Shown here: positions 1 to 8,703 of the stretch, in pieces
Layout of the letters: every line of letters begins with the position of its first letter
Position numbering within the stretch: position 1 is the first letter of the stretch
Assembly (NCBI GenBank): GCA_903848905.1
Contig: CAINHP010000055.1
Coordinates: forward strand, 1-32,136
DNA length: 32,136 bases
Direction of reading: 5' to 3'
Source: an uncultured Pseudomonadota bacterium
Lineage (GTDB): Bacteria; Pseudomonadota; Gammaproteobacteria; Methylococcales; Methylomonadaceae
Made by a program: the position numbers and the translations under genes
Notes under the pieces: generated by a model
What the model saw: the letters and a program-made list of their open reading frames with translations, nothing else
What the model was told of the DNA's origin: nothing
Databases searched by the model: none

Positions 1-140
1 AAAATAAAAGGGTTTAAACAATAAATGAATAATAGGTTTTTTATTATCAATAATGTTAAGTAATCAACGCTAACTACTTAAAAATAACATATCGAAAAAT
101 CATATCATAATTGTATCAAATATCGTTAAAATCGTGTGTT

Positions 141-944
141 TTAATGACTATGTATTTCAAGCCATGCTAATTCAGATTGTGAAAATCCGGCGGCTAGTCG
201 TAATTCTTGATTAAAGCCACTTTTTAACGCGCCACCCTTGTAGTAAGTTAATAATGAAGTTTGATAGTGCTTTTCGCTTTCTAAATGTTGTGCATGACAC
301 AAGGCTTTAAACCATTTTGACCCGAGCCCAACGTGACCAATTTCATCGGTTAAAATTCGCGTTAAAATGGCCACAGCGTCATCATCACCAAGTTGTTTAA
401 ACTTTTCAATAAGCGGGGGTGTGACGTCTAAACCATGCGCTTCCATGCAACGAGGAACGAGTGCTAAACGCACAAGCACATCGTGCGATGTATCTTGAGC
501 TAAATCCCATAAACCACTGTGCGCTGGCAATGAGCCATAATCAATATTAGCAGTGTTAAGACGTGTGCGTAGCAATGAAAAATGTTGTGCTTCTTCATCG
601 GCAACACGAAGCCAATCACGGTAGAATTCGTCAGGTAAACCACGGAAACGATAAATAATATCCCAAGCAAGATAAATCGCTATAAATTCAACATGCGCAA
701 TCGCATGAAAAAATGCGTTGAGTCCTGCTGGTGTTGTCAGTTTGCGTCGTGGCATTTCACGTGGTGCAAGAAGAATCGGGTGCTCAGGAAATTTGACTTG
801 CTCGATGGGGCGAACCACGTCGTGTGAATCAAATGTTAACACGCCTTCTTTGGCATAAAACTGCGCTTCATGGGTTAGGCTCAATAATTGCTCAACTGTG
901 CTGTCGTGAAGACACTTCTGAGCGTAATGAAAAATAGTTGTCAC
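141..944 (-). CDS. DUF455 family ferritin-like protein
   Basis: This 267-residue soluble protein matches the DUF455 family, a ferritin-like four-helix fold of unknown reaction. Candidate di-iron ligands are visible: E86 in AIAHVE, E118 and H121 in DEEAQH, E168 in CMEAHGLD, and E201 and H204 in TDEIGH. This is the repeated ExxH pattern of ferritin-like di-iron proteins. The start is GTG at 942-944, three bases after the stop of the upstream phosphorylase gene, so the two are probably co-transcribed and translationally coupled. No signal peptide or membrane segment is seen. The family assignment is firm; the substrate is unknown. Confidence 0.85.
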   Translation of the reverse strand: MTTIFHYAQKCLHDSTVEQLLSLTHEAQFYAKEGVLTFDSHDVVRPIEQVKFPEHPILLAPREMPRRKLTTPAGLNAFFHAIAHVEFIAIYLAWDIIYRFRGLPDEFYRDWLRVADEEAQHFSLLRTRLNTANIDYGSLPAHSGLWDLAQDTSHDVLVRLALVPRCMEAHGLDVTPPLIEKFKQLGDDDAVAILTRILTDEIGHVGLGSKWFKALCHAQHLESEKHYQTSLLTYYKGGALKSGFNQELRLAAGFSQSELAWLEIHSH

Positions 945-947
945 GGG

Positions 948-1688
948 TTAATAGGTAGAAATAAAAGATTGAAGTAATGCGCCAGCGTTTGCCATGCCGT
1001 GATGTAAATTTTCTTCAATTTCAGCCATGGTGATTTCGCCCGCTGTTTTTCCTGCACCCCAGTTTGCAATAACGGCAACGCTTGCGTAGTTGATACCAAT
1101 TTCTTTGGCTAATACCGCTTCAGGCATGCCTGTCATGCCAACAAGATCGCAACCGTCTCGTTCCATGCGCGTGATTTCTGCGGCAGATTCAAGTCGTGGA
1201 CCTTGTGTGCTGCCGTATGTTCCAATCGGGCTTATTTTCAAATTCAATGTCGCGGCGCAATGAATTAATGCCGCACGCAATTTTTGGCAGTAGGGGTAAC
1301 TGAAATCGATATGGGTGACATTCCCATCATTACCATCAAAAAAAGTATGCTCACGCCCGTAGGTGTAATCGATAATTTGATCTGGAATGGCAATATGCGC
1401 GGGTTGCATCTCAGCCGTGATTCCCCCAACTGCGGCAACGGCAATAATGTCTTGAACACCTAAATGTTTAAGAGCCCACACATTAGCGCGATAATTGATT
1501 TTATGCGGTGGAATCGTATGTGGATTGCCGTGTCTTGCGAGAAATACAACTTGTTTTTGATGGATTTCACCGATTAAAAAATCGGCAGAAGGATTGCCGT
1601 AAGGGGTGCTAACAGTTTCACGGTGCGTTATGTTGAGTGCGGCAAGTTGACCAAGTCCAGTACCGCCGATAATAGCTAATGTCGTCAT
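948..1688 (-). CDS. S-methyl-5'-thioinosine (or thioadenosine) phosphorylase
   Basis: A 246-residue member of the MTA/MTI phosphorylase (PNP/MTAP) family, which releases the base from the methylthio-nucleoside left over from polyamine synthesis. The phosphate loop IIGGTGLG is at residues 6-13, RHGNPHTIPPHKINYRAN lies near residue 50, and QGPRLESAAEI lies near residue 165. Residue 209 is Asn (ANWGAGK), where methylthioadenosine phosphorylases carry Asp. Asn there favours 6-oxopurines, so methylthioinosine is the more likely substrate, as in Pseudomonas. The ATG is preceded by a good AAGGGAA ribosome site. It fits with speD in the same window, since polyamine synthesis generates methylthioadenosine. 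Confidence 0.87.
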   Translation of the reverse strand: MTTLAIIGGTGLGQLAALNITHRETVSTPYGNPSADFLIGEIHQKQVVFLARHGNPHTIPPHKINYRANVWALKHLGVQDIIAVAAVGGITAEMQPAHIAIPDQIIDYTYGREHTFFDGNDGNVTHIDFSYPYCQKLRAALIHCAATLNLKISPIGTYGSTQGPRLESAAEITRMERDGCDLVGMTGMPEAVLAKEIGINYASVAVIANWGAGKTAGEITMAEIEENLHHGMANAGALLQSFISTY

Positions 1689-1736
1689 GATTTTCCCTTA
1701 TGAATTTTTTAAGGCGTATTAGAAATTTTTAATGAT

Positions 1737-1764
1737 TTGAGGATGGATGTGTTTTGATTATAAT
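1737..1764 (+). promoter_or_regulatory. Candidate sigma-70 promoter of the ComEA-like gene
   Basis: A perfect TATAAT at 1759-1764 lies 16 bp after TTGAGG at 1737-1742, which matches four of six bases of the -35 consensus. It sits 36 bp ahead of the ATG at 1801. No transcript data support it. Confidence 0.45.
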
Positions 1765-1800
1765 CCAGCCTTATTTTAAAACGAGAAACATTGAATTGAT

Positions 1801-2085
1801 ATGACGAAGAAATTATTTATGTTTATGCTTTTATTTTCAGCCAATGTTTTTGCAGCGCCCGTGAATATTAACACGGCCGATGCACAAAAAATTGCAGATT
1901 CGCTCAAAATGATTGGAGAAAAGAAAGCGCAGTCAATTATTGAGTATCGCGTCAAAAATGGTCAATTTAAAAATGTTGACGATTTGAAAAAAGTGGCGGG
2001 TATTGGCGACAAAATTATCGAAAAGAACAAAGACGATATTCTTTTTTCAGATTCGTTTACATCAATGACACCAGTTAAGAAATAA
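1801..2085 (+). CDS. Secreted ComEA-like helix-hairpin-helix DNA-binding protein
   Basis: A 94-residue protein with an N-terminal signal peptide, likely cut after NVFA at about residue 18. One ComEA-type helix-hairpin-helix unit follows: VNINTADAQ, then IGEKKAQSIIEYR and VAGIGDKIIEKN. The family binds double-stranded DNA through the sugar-phosphate backbone; in competent bacteria ComEA pulls DNA through the periplasm. Stand-alone small proteins of this type are common in gammaproteobacteria, so a role in DNA uptake is possible but not shown, and no other competence genes are nearby. It is a single-gene unit with its own promoter and terminator. Confidence 0.85.
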   Translation: MTKKLFMFMLLFSANVFAAPVNINTADAQKIADSLKMIGEKKAQSIIEYRVKNGQFKNVDDLKKVAGIGDKIIEKNKDDILFSDSFTSMTPVKK

Positions 2086-2118
2086 AACGGTGCTCATAAA
2101 TTTAGAACACCGTTTTTT
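2086..2118. terminator. Bidirectional rho-independent terminator
   Basis: The arms AACGGTGCTC and GAACACCGTT form a nearly perfect stem followed by six T. It starts right after the ComEA-like stop and ends eight bases before the convergent rho stop. It has A-rich sequence on the other side and can serve both genes. Confidence 0.8.
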
Positions 2119-2125
2119 CATATAT

Positions 2126-3382
2126 TTAACGCTTCATTGATTCGAAGAATTCACTGTTGGTTTTAAAATCTTTTAATTTACCAATCAGGAATTCTGATGC
2201 AGCCGTTTCATCCATCGGTTGCAGAATTTTGCGTAAAATCCATGTTTTTTGCAATGTTTCGGCATCGACTAAATATTCTTCACGGCGTGTACCAGAACGA
2301 TTAATATTTATGGCAGGGTAAATGCGTTTTTCAGCAATTTTGCGATCAAGATGGAGTTCCATGTTGCCTGTACCTTTGAACTCTTCAAAAATCACGTCGT
2401 CCATTTTTGAGCCTGTATCTACAAGTGCGGTGGCAATAATGGTTAAACTACCGCCTTCTTCAATATTTCGCGCGGCACCAAAAAAGCGTTTAGGTTTTTC
2501 AAGTGCATTGGCGTCAATACCCCCAGTGAGGATTTTGCCAGAAGAAGGGACAACCGTATTGTAAGCCCGAGCTAAACGGGTAATTGAATCGAGTAAAATG
2601 ACAACGTCGTGTTTATGTTCAACTAATCGACGTGCTTTTTCAATGACCATTTCCGCGACTTGAACGTGGCGTGTTGCGGGTTCGTCAAACGTACTTGAAA
2701 TCACTTCGCCGCGAACACAGCGTTCCATTTCGGTCACTTCTTCAGGGCGCTCATCAATGAGCAATACAATCAAATAACATTCCGGATTTCGCTCGGTAAT
2801 CGCTTGCGCTAAACTTTGTAAAATCATCGTTTTCCCCGCTTTAGGTGGAGAAACAATTAAGCCACGCTGACCTTTACCAATAGGGGCAATTAAATCGATC
2901 ATTCGCCCCGTCAAATCTTCACTTGTACCGTTGCCTTGTTCTAATACAAAGCGTTGATGTGCAAAGAGAGGGGTTAAATTTGAAAAAGTGATTTTGTTTT
3001 TGGTGTTTTCGGGCGGCTCAAAATTAATTTGATCGACCTTCAGCATCGCAAAATAGCGTTCGTTATCTTTAGGTGGGCGAATTTTACCCGTAATAGTGTC
3101 ACCTGTTTTTAGCGAAAAACGGCGAATTTGACTTGGTGATACATAAATATCATCAGGGCCTGCAAGATACGAACAGCCCGGTGTACGTAAAAAACCAAAA
3201 CCATCTTGAAGAATTTCCAAGACACCGTCACCGGAAATATCATCGCCTGCTTTTGCTTGTTTTTTTAAAATGGCGAAAATCAAGTCTTGTTTGCGAGATC
3301 TCGCGACATTTTCTAGGCCAAGAGATTCAGCAATTTCGATAACTTCACTGATTTGTTTTAGTTTTAGTTCGGTAAGATTCAT
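2126..3382 (-). CDS. rho: Transcription termination factor Rho
   Basis: A 418-residue protein, the normal length for the hexameric RNA-dependent ATPase that ends transcription. The order is an N-terminal helical Rho_N domain ([19 protein letters not shown]), a cold-shock-like RNA-binding domain with [13 protein letters not shown] near residue 65, and the RecA-like ATPase. Walker A is SPPKAGKT near residues 178-185 and Walker B is in [16 protein letters not shown]. The Q- and R-loop regions [31 protein letters not shown] and [19 protein letters not shown] are intact but given here only as landmarks by their ends (GGSLT to KGTGN; EKRIY to SGTRR). It is preceded by a long leader, as is usual for autoregulated rho genes. 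Confidence 0.98.
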   Translation of the reverse strand: MNLTELKLKQISEVIEIAESLGLENVARSRKQDLIFAILKKQAKAGDDISGDGVLEILQDGFGFLRTPGCSYLAGPDDIYVSPSQIRRFSLKTGDTITGKIRPPKDNERYFAMLKVDQINFEPPENTKNKITFSNLTPLFAHQRFVLEQGNGTSEDLTGRMIDLIAPIGKGQRGLIVSPPKAGKTMILQSLAQAITERNPECYLIVLLIDERPEEVTEMERCVRGEVISSTFDEPATRHVQVAEMVIEKARRLVEHKHDVVILLDSITRLARAYNTVVPSSGKILTGGIDANALEKPKRFFGAARNIEEGGSLTIIATALVDTGSKMDDVIFEEFKGTGNMELHLDRKIAEKRIYPAININRSGTRREEYLVDAETLQKTWILRKILQPMDETAASEFLIGKLKDFKTNSEFFESMKR

Positions 3383-3503
3383 AAAAGACAGCTCAAAAGA
3401 AAGGAAGCGTTAGGAAATAAATTCGCAACGGGGGATATAAAAAGAAAATTAAAGAATATTAATGAAATGATATGCTTGAATACGCACGAGTGTGAGTTGG
3501 CGA

Positions 3504-3533
3504 ATTATAACCTAATCAACCTTTATCGTCCAA
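3504..3533 (-). promoter_or_regulatory. Candidate sigma-70 promoter of rho
   Basis: Read on the minus strand, TTGGAC (3528-3533) and a perfect TATAAT (3504-3509) are separated by 18 bp. The implied leader to the rho ATG is about 115 nt. The -35 match is weak. Confidence 0.45.
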
Positions 3534-3540
3534 CCTAAAT

Positions 3541-3588
3541 ACACAATAAAATGTATGGTGAATATCGATATTGTGTTACATTTTATGT
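3541..3588. repeat. Nested dyad-symmetric element upstream of ntrC
   Basis: A perfect 12-bp palindrome, AATATCGATATT (3561-3572), is flanked at nearly equal distance by inverted arms ATAAAATGTA (3546-3555) and TACATTTTAT (3577-3586). A further pair, ACACAATA (3541-3548) and TATTGTGT (3569-3576), overlaps them. The shared centre near 3566 suggests an operator for a dimeric or tetrameric regulator, or a cruciform. No known consensus was recognised. Confidence 0.5.
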
Positions 3589-3693
3589 TATTCATTGCGT
3601 AGATTACAGGCTGATGCTGGCCAGTTTTGTGGTAATTTTTGTTTGTTTATTAATTGGTTATCACTTTTTTAAAATTACTGTAAAAATAATTAC

Positions 3694-5115
3694 ATGAACA
3701 AATTAGAGACTGTTTGGATTGTTGATGATGATAAATCCATTCGTTGGGTGATGGAAAAAGCCCTGCAAAAAGCGGCGATGACAACGCGCAGTTTTGTTAA
3801 TGCGAACGAATTACTCATTGCGCTTGAGCATGATGTCTTGCCCGATGTGTTAATTACGGATATTCGAATGTCAAGTATGAATGGATTAGAGTTACTTGAA
3901 AAAATTCAACTGACATATTCGCAATTGCCAGTCATTGTTATGACGGCATATTCTGATTTAGATAGCGCAGTGGCAGCGTTTCATGGTGGAGCGTTTGACT
4001 ATTTGCCCAAACCATTTGATATTCAAGAAGTCGTTGATCTTGCTCGTCGTGCCTGTGTTCATTCAAAGCAGCAGCGAAGCATTGCAGAAAATCCAGTTGC
4101 CATAAAATCTAGCGCCATGGCAGATATTATTGGTGAAGCACCAGCGATGCAAGAGGTTTTTCGCGCTATTGGGCGACTAGCGCGCTCACAAATTACCGTG
4201 CTAATTAATGGTGAATCGGGTACAGGTAAAGAATTGGTGGCAAAAGCATTGCATCGGCACAGTCCTCGCAGTGAAAAGCCATTTATTGCCCTTAATATGG
4301 CAGCTATTCCAAAAGATTTAATGGAGTCTGAATTATTCGGTCATGAAAAAGGAGCTTTCACAGGCGCGGTTCAGCGAAGAGCAGGGCGGTTTGAGCAGGC
4401 GAATGGCGGAACTTTATTTTTAGACGAAATTGGTGATATGCCTGCTGAATTACAAACGCATTTATTGCGTGTTTTAGCAGATGGTGAATTTTATCCAGTT
4501 GGGGCGTATGCCTCGACAAAAGTGGATGTTCGAATTATTGCGGCAACGCATCAAAATTTGGAACTTCTCGTGGAGCAAGGGCGTTTTCGCGAAGACTTAT
4601 TTCATCGACTGAATGTTATTCGTATTCATATCCCACCGTTGCGGGATAGAAAAGAGGATATTCCTTTGTTGCTACAATATTTTCTCCAGCAAGCGTCGAA
4701 TGAATTGGATATGGAAGTGAAAATTTTAAAGCCTGATGCACTTGCGCTACTGGTAACATTAGATTGGCGTGGAAATGTGCGGCAACTCGAAAATATGTGT
4801 CGCTGGTTAACGGTGATGGCATCAGGTAGGGAGATTCATCTACATGATTTACCCCCAGAGCTTTTGGTGAGTAGCGAAAAAACGTCATCGGGCGACGAAT
4901 GGCAACATTTGCTGCGCCAAGAGATTGAGCAACATTTGCGTAATCAAACCGCTGAAATTGCCAAGCATATTATTCCAGAAGTTGAACGGGTTTTAATTAA
5001 GGCGGCGCTGGACTTTACAGGGAATAAACGCTATGAGGCCGCAGTTTTATTAGGTTATGGTAGAAATACATTAACGCGAAAAGTGAATGAATTGAGCATT
5101 GATGTGATGGATTAA
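3694..5115 (+). CDS. ntrC: NtrC-family sigma-54-dependent response regulator
   Basis: A 473-residue three-domain regulator. The receiver domain (about 1-125) has the acidic pocket VDDDKS and phospho-acceptor D56 in LITDIRM. The AAA+ domain has Walker A GESGTGKE at 173-180, the sigma-54 contact loop GAFTGA at 220-225 and [13 protein letters not shown] as Walker B. A Fis-type helix-turn-helix closes the protein ([19 protein letters not shown]). Length, order and motif wording match NtrC (GlnG), which activates nitrogen assimilation genes such as glnA. Neither ntrB nor glnA is adjacent, unlike the usual glnA-ntrB-ntrC cluster, so its kinase lies elsewhere or differs. Glutamate synthase in this window is a plausible target by pathway only. 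Confidence 0.92.
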   Translation: MNKLETVWIVDDDKSIRWVMEKALQKAAMTTRSFVNANELLIALEHDVLPDVLITDIRMSSMNGLELLEKIQLTYSQLPVIVMTAYSDLDSAVAAFHGGAFDYLPKPFDIQEVVDLARRACVHSKQQRSIAENPVAIKSSAMADIIGEAPAMQEVFRAIGRLARSQITVLINGESGTGKELVAKALHRHSPRSEKPFIALNMAAIPKDLMESELFGHEKGAFTGAVQRRAGRFEQANGGTLFLDEIGDMPAELQTHLLRVLADGEFYPVGAYASTKVDVRIIAATHQNLELLVEQGRFREDLFHRLNVIRIHIPPLRDRKEDIPLLLQYFLQQASNELDMEVKILKPDALALLVTLDWRGNVRQLENMCRWLTVMASGREIHLHDLPPELLVSSEKTSSGDEWQHLLRQEIEQHLRNQTAEIAKHIIPEVERVLIKAALDFTGNKRYEAAVLLGYGRNTLTRKVNELSIDVMD

Positions 5116-5132
5116 ATAAAAAATGTATCCTG

Positions 5133-5178
5133 TCACACGCGCTGTAAAGATAGTGTGATACCATTCAGCGCATTTTTA
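5133..5178 (+). promoter_or_regulatory. Two mutually exclusive hairpins ahead of the OsmC gene
   Basis: The arms TCACAC (5133-5138) and GTGTGA (5153-5158) form one stem. GCGCTG (5139-5144) and CAGCGC (5166-5171) form another, followed by ATTTTT. The arms alternate (A-B-A'-B'), so both stems cannot form together in a simple way. The second looks like a weak terminator for ntrC; the first could act as antiterminator. Function is inferred. Confidence 0.4.
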
Positions 5179-5192
5179 AAAGAGGATTTTTT

Positions 5193-5612
5193 ATGCAAGC
5201 AACAGTGAAATGGGTTGATGGCATGATGTTTTTGGGCGAATCAGGCAGTGGTCATACGGTTGTAATGGATGGACCACCCGATCATGGTGGTCGTAATATG
5301 GGCATACGACCCATGGAAATGCTGCTACTTGGTATGGGGGGGTGCTCGTCTTTTGATGTTGTGCAGATTTTGCAAAAAAGTCGAAGTGATTTAGTAAACT
5401 GCGTTGCGACGTTAAGCGCTGAGCGTGTTGATGCCATTCCAAGTGTATTTAGTAAAATTCATATCCATTTTGTGATTAGTGGACATGATTTAAAAATCGC
5501 CGCAGTTGAACGTGCTGTAAAACTGTCGGCAGAAAAATATTGTTCTGCGTCAATTATGTTGACAAATGCAGGGGTGGAAATTACCCATGATTTTGAAGTT
5601 ATCGAGGTTTAA
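5193..5612 (+). CDS. OsmC family protein, YhfA type
   Basis: A 139-residue OsmC/Ohr superfamily protein closest in wording to Escherichia coli Yhf[18 protein letters not shown] at the N terminus, [12 protein letters not shown] and [10 protein letters not shown] later. The two conserved cysteines are C51 and C117, the thiol pair that reduces peroxides in characterised Ohr/OsmC members; activity of the YhfA branch is not established. It has an AGAGGA ribosome site and lies 5 bp upstream of speD, so the two are probably one transcript. It is cytoplasmic, with no signal peptide. Confidence 0.88.
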   Translation: MQATVKWVDGMMFLGESGSGHTVVMDGPPDHGGRNMGIRPMEMLLLGMGGCSSFDVVQILQKSRSDLVNCVATLSAERVDAIPSVFSKIHIHFVISGHDLKIAAVERAVKLSAEKYCSASIMLTNAGVEITHDFEVIEV

Positions 5613-5617
5613 ATAAG

Positions 5618-6415
5618 TTGAATACGAAATTACAATTACACGGCTTTAACAATTTAACAAAGTCGTTAAGTTTTAACATTTATGATATTTGTTATGCACC
5701 TGCTGAGCAACAACAGGCATATATTGAGTATATCGATGAAGCGTATAACGCAGATAAATTGACGCAAATTCTAAAAAATGTGGCGGATATTATCGGTGCT
5801 CAAGTGTTAAATATTGCTCGCCAAGATTACGATCCTCAAGGTGCAAGTGTCACTATGTTAATTTCGGAAGGCGACTCGCCACCACCGCCCAACATGAATA
5901 GTCAGTCACCGGGTCCACTATTATCTGAAACAGTTTTAGCGCATTTAGATAAAAGTCATATTACCGTACACACGTATCCAGAAAGTCATCCAGACAATGG
6001 TATTAGTACCTTCAGAGCGGACATTGATGTATCGACGTGTGGAAAAATTTCGCCACTCAAAGCGTTAAATTACTTGATTCACAGTTTTGAATCCGATGTT
6101 GTAACGATGGATTATCGTGTGCGTGGTTTTACGCGTGACGTTTCAGGTAAAAAACATTATATCGATCATGATATTACCTCTATTCAAAATTACATTGCGC
6201 TAGATACACAAAACAGTTATCAAATGATTGATGTTAACGTGTATCAAGAAAATATTTTTCACACTAAAATGATGCTTAAAAATAGTGCGTTAGAAAATTA
6301 TTTATTTGAAAAAGAATGTAATTTATCCAGTGAACAAAAAATTGAAATTGAGAAGAAAGTGGATAAAGAAGTGACTGAAATTTTCTATGGTCGCAACTAC
6401 CGTCAACAAGAATAA
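5618..6415 (+). CDS. speD: S-adenosylmethionine decarboxylase proenzyme
   Basis: A 265-residue SpeD of the Escherichia coli class (264 residues there). It supplies decarboxylated SAM, the aminopropyl donor for spermidine synthesis. The proenzyme cuts itself before Ser to form the pyruvoyl cofactor; the expected site is S113 in [13 protein letters not shown]. The start is TTG at 5618-5620, supported by GAGG ten bases upstream and by alignment of the N terminus ([20 protein letters not shown]); no ATG fits. The rare start may keep expression low. No spermidine synthase gene is adjacent. By-product methylthioadenosine would feed the phosphorylase at 948-1688. Confidence 0.95.
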   Translation: MNTKLQLHGFNNLTKSLSFNIYDICYAPAEQQQAYIEYIDEAYNADKLTQILKNVADIIGAQVLNIARQDYDPQGASVTMLISEGDSPPPPNMNSQSPGPLLSETVLAHLDKSHITVHTYPESHPDNGISTFRADIDVSTCGKISPLKALNYLIHSFESDVVTMDYRVRGFTRDVSGKKHYIDHDITSIQNYIALDTQNSYQMIDVNVYQENIFHTKMMLKNSALENYLFEKECNLSSEQKIEIEKKVDKEVTEIFYGRNYRQQE

Positions 6416-6431
6416 AGGCATTATTCAAGTC

Positions 6432-6477
6432 AACGGTTAGAGCAAAATTTATTAAATTTTAAGAGGCTTTAGCCGTT
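6432..6477. terminator. Weak bidirectional terminator candidate between speD and glcF
   Basis: AAAATTT (6444-6450) and AAATTTT (6454-6460) form a 7-bp A/T hairpin with a 3-nt loop. Outer arms AACGGTTA (6432-6439) and TAGCCGTT (6470-6477) add a stem with one mismatch. It sits between two convergent genes and overlaps the glcF 3' end. The stem is mostly A/T, so strength is doubtful. Confidence 0.35.
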
Positions 6478-7703
6478 TTGAGTTGCCTAGCTAATAACAC
6501 TATTGGGTGGATAACAGCGATATTCATGTTTTTTTCACGAAGTCCAGCGGCGATATGAAGTGAGCAGCCAATGTTTGAGCTAACTAAATAATCTGTTGAT
6601 TGAGGCGATGTAATATCGAGTAATTCATCAAGCAGTGTTTGAGCCATTTTCTCATGACGTAGACTATAGCTTCCTGCTGCACCGCAACACTGGATCGTTT
6701 CAGGTAGTGTTGTTAATGCAATTTGAGGGATTTGTTGCAATAATTTCACGACACTTTTTTCGGTGCGCAATCCGTTTTTCAGTGAACAAGGTGAATGCAG
6801 TGTTACTTTTGCTTTAAGTGCAACAAGTAGATTGCTTAAATCAATCTCTTTTTGCATTAAGAAATGGCTAATATCCATGACTTTTGATGAAAACTCTACT
6901 GTATTGTATTCACGTAAAGTACTGCCGCAACCACTAGCGATACTGATAATAGCTTGTAAATTTTCCTGTGAAAAAGCGTTTGTATTTTGCGTCGCTAAAT
7001 GGTCTGATGTATTTTTATCTCCCTCATGCAAAGCTAACGCACCACAACAGGTTTGATGCTGCGGTACATGCACGTTAAATCCCACGCAAGTCAAAATATC
7101 AATTGTGCTAAAAACCGTTTCGCTATCGGCTAATTCCCCCATACATCCCACAAATAAACCTACATCTCCTTTTGTTTCTTTTTTCTTGGTTGTTTTAGCT
7201 GGGTAGTAAGTTTGCAATATAGGTGCTTCTTGAGGAAGGGGGATGAGGCGTTCTAATTTTTTTAAACCAAATAATGTGGGAACACGTAATCTCCGAGCGA
7301 GGGCTTGAATGTTGTGTTTTTGATAAAAGTTCAAGGTTTGTTTCAAAATATGTAGTGAATTTTTATTTTGAACGATATTTTTGAGTAAACGTGCAGTAAA
7401 AGGCGGTTTTTTATCTTCATGAACTTCAGCGCGAAAATCATCAATGAATTTTCCATAGGGCACAACAGCGGGGCAGGCTTTTTCACATGCACGGCAAAGA
7501 AGGCAGCTATCGATATGATTGAGTAAATTTGGTGATATGGGTAATTGCCCATTTGACCATGCTTGAATTAATGCGATACGCCCTCTTGGTGATTCGTTTT
7601 CGTTTTGCGTATGTGTGTAGGTTGGGCAATGTGGCAGACATAATCCGCATTTCACGCAACTATCTGCAACAGCCAATAATTTTTGTTTGTTATTTTGATT
7701 CAT
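6459..7703 (-). CDS. glcF: Glycolate oxidase iron-sulfur subunit-like protein
   Basis: A 414-residue protein with the GlcF layout. Two ferredoxin-type [4Fe-4S] motifs come first (CVKCGLCLPHCP near residue 16 and CLLCRACEKACP near 67), then two cysteine-rich CCG domains (VGLFVGCMGE...TCCGALALHEG and LHSPCSL...QCCGAAGSY). The family passes electrons from a flavin-dependent oxidase (GlcD/GlcE, for glycolate to glyoxylate) towards the respiratory chain. No glcD or glcE lies beside it, so the partner must be elsewhere, and a different 2-hydroxyacid oxidase partner is possible. The ATG overlaps the upstream membrane-protein gene by 14 bp, which implies coupled translation. Confidence 0.87.
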   Translation of the reverse strand: MNQNNKQKLLAVADSCVKCGLCLPHCPTYTHTQNENESPRGRIALIQAWSNGQLPISPNLLNHIDSCLLCRACEKACPAVVPYGKFIDDFRAEVHEDKKPPFTARLLKNIVQNKNSLHILKQTLNFYQKHNIQALARRLRVPTLFGLKKLERLIPLPQEAPILQTYYPAKTTKKKETKGDVGLFVGCMGELADSETVFSTIDILTCVGFNVHVPQHQTCCGALALHEGDKNTSDHLATQNTNAFSQENLQAIISIASGCGSTLREYNTVEFSSKVMDISHFLMQKEIDLSNLLVALKAKVTLHSPCSLKNGLRTEKSVVKLLQQIPQIALTTLPETIQCCGAAGSYSLRHEKMAQTLLDELLDITSPQSTDYLVSSNIGCSLHIAAGLREKNMNIAVIHPIVLLARQLKTAKAS

Positions 7704-8193
7704 TTTGCGTTTCCAACTGGGCTAAAGCATCAATAATATTTTGGTATTCAGTGATTTTTGGACGATACAGAAAAACGCCTAATCCTGCTACGCTGGTTAA
7801 AATATAAAGTGTGTTCACGTTATCACCTAGCAAGAACATGATTGCGCCAAAGCCGCCAATTAACACCATAATACTTTGCGAAACAGTCACTGTTAATGTG
7901 TATCGCGCTCTTGCAAGTCTTGATAGGTTTTGCATTGATTTTAATGGAGGCATGGTTTGGTTTAAACGCAAAAAAATGTACCGTAGTAAATTGGTTATGG
8001 GTAAGAGTAAAATAACGCTAATGTAACATCCTGTTCGCCATAAAATAAGGTCTTCAGGAGAGAAGAATTGGTGTTGCCAGTGGATGTTTTTTTGAGATAA
8101 AAACAATGATATGCAAAGTAAAATAACGACATTACTCGTTATAATCCAAGCAAAAAATAATGGATGCTGTGTGGAGAAAGAAGTGGATTTCAA
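7690..8193 (-). CDS. Unknown four-helix membrane protein
   Basis: A 167-residue protein I do not recognise. Four hydrophobic segments are visible: around residues 10-32 (FFAWIITSNVVILLCISLF), 50-72, 104-124 (SQSIMVLIGGFGAIMFLLG) and 128-142. A polar C-terminal tail ends in EYQNIIDALAQLETQNESK. An in-frame stop lies just upstream and the next ATG is far inside, so the start is best placed at TTG (8191-8193). It is translated through the start of glcF with a 14-bp overlap, so it may work with that protein, for instance at the membrane, but this is context only. Confidence 0.7.
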   Translation of the reverse strand: MKSTSFSTQHPLFFAWIITSNVVILLCISLFLSQKNIHWQHQFFSPEDLILWRTGCYISVILLLPITNLLRYIFLRLNQTMPPLKSMQNLSRLARARYTLTVTVSQSIMVLIGGFGAIMFLLGDNVNTLYILTSVAGLGVFLYRPKITEYQNIIDALAQLETQNESK

Positions 8194-8397
8194 AAGGTAA
8201 ACTCGTTAAAAATTCAGATTGTATGCGCTTATTTTATGCGTTAATGTATCGGGCGTAAATTTTTCATGCAATTTAAAAATTTATGGCTTTTAATAAAATT
8301 GGTTTGCAGTGAACGCATTCCCGTTTTTTGTGCCTTGTATGTTGTGAAAAGTGCTGTAATAATGAGGCAATTAAAGTACAGATACGGGTTTAATTTT

Positions 8398-8703
8398 ATG
8401 TTTGAAGTGGGTTTTTCAGAATTGGTGATGGTAGGACTCGTTAGTTTACTTGTTATCGGACCTGAACGGTTGCCTAAAGTGGCGAGAGTAGTGGGTTTTT
8501 GGATTGGTAAGATGCAGCAGATGGTGACGAGTGTTAAACTTGAAATTAGCCAAGAGTTGCATGCGGAAGAAATTCGCCAACTATTGAAAGAAAATGAAAC
8601 CATGTATCAACTAGACGATAAAATTGCAGAAAAGACGCTTTCAGATACTGCGGCACATTCCACGTCACCGGCGATATCTAAAACACCACAATCTCATGAA
8701 TAA
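8398..8703 (+). CDS. tatB: Sec-independent protein translocase TatB
   Basis: A 101-residue TatB: short periplasmic N terminus, one membrane helix, hinge and amphipathic helix. The sequence MFEVGFSELVMVGLVSLLVIG then PERLPKVARVVG is diagnostic, including the conserved Glu at position 8 and the G-P hinge. TatB binds twin-arginine signal peptides together with TatC. The reading frame stays open 44 codons upstream, but the family begins exactly at this ATG. It overlaps tatC by 8 bp. No tatA is visible upstream, where tatABC operons normally place it; the gene before it is divergent and unrelated. Confidence 0.93.
   Translation: MFEVGFSELVMVGLVSLLVIGPERLPKVARVVGFWIGKMQQMVTSVKLEISQELHAEEIRQLLKENETMYQLDDKIAEKTLSDTAAHSTSPAISKTPQSHE

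Larger units (their letters stand above)
3383..3693. other. Intergenic region between divergent rho and ntrC
   Basis: This 311-bp gene-free stretch holds the rho leader and promoter (3504-3533) and a large dyad-symmetric A+T-rich element (3541-3588). About 100 bp of A+T-rich sequence follows before the ntrC start. I see no convincing promoter or ribosome site directly ahead of ntrC, no tRNA and no conserved small ORF. Confidence 0.6.

Noticed and set aside
1-140. A+T-rich start of the window as a possible origin or attachment site
   Set aside because: No repeats, DnaA boxes or tRNA end were seen; it is ordinary intergenic sequence.
8266-8397. An N-terminal extension of TatB, or a small tatA
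   Set aside because: The extension has no TatA-like helix or FG hinge, and the TatB family starts exactly at the ATG at 8398.
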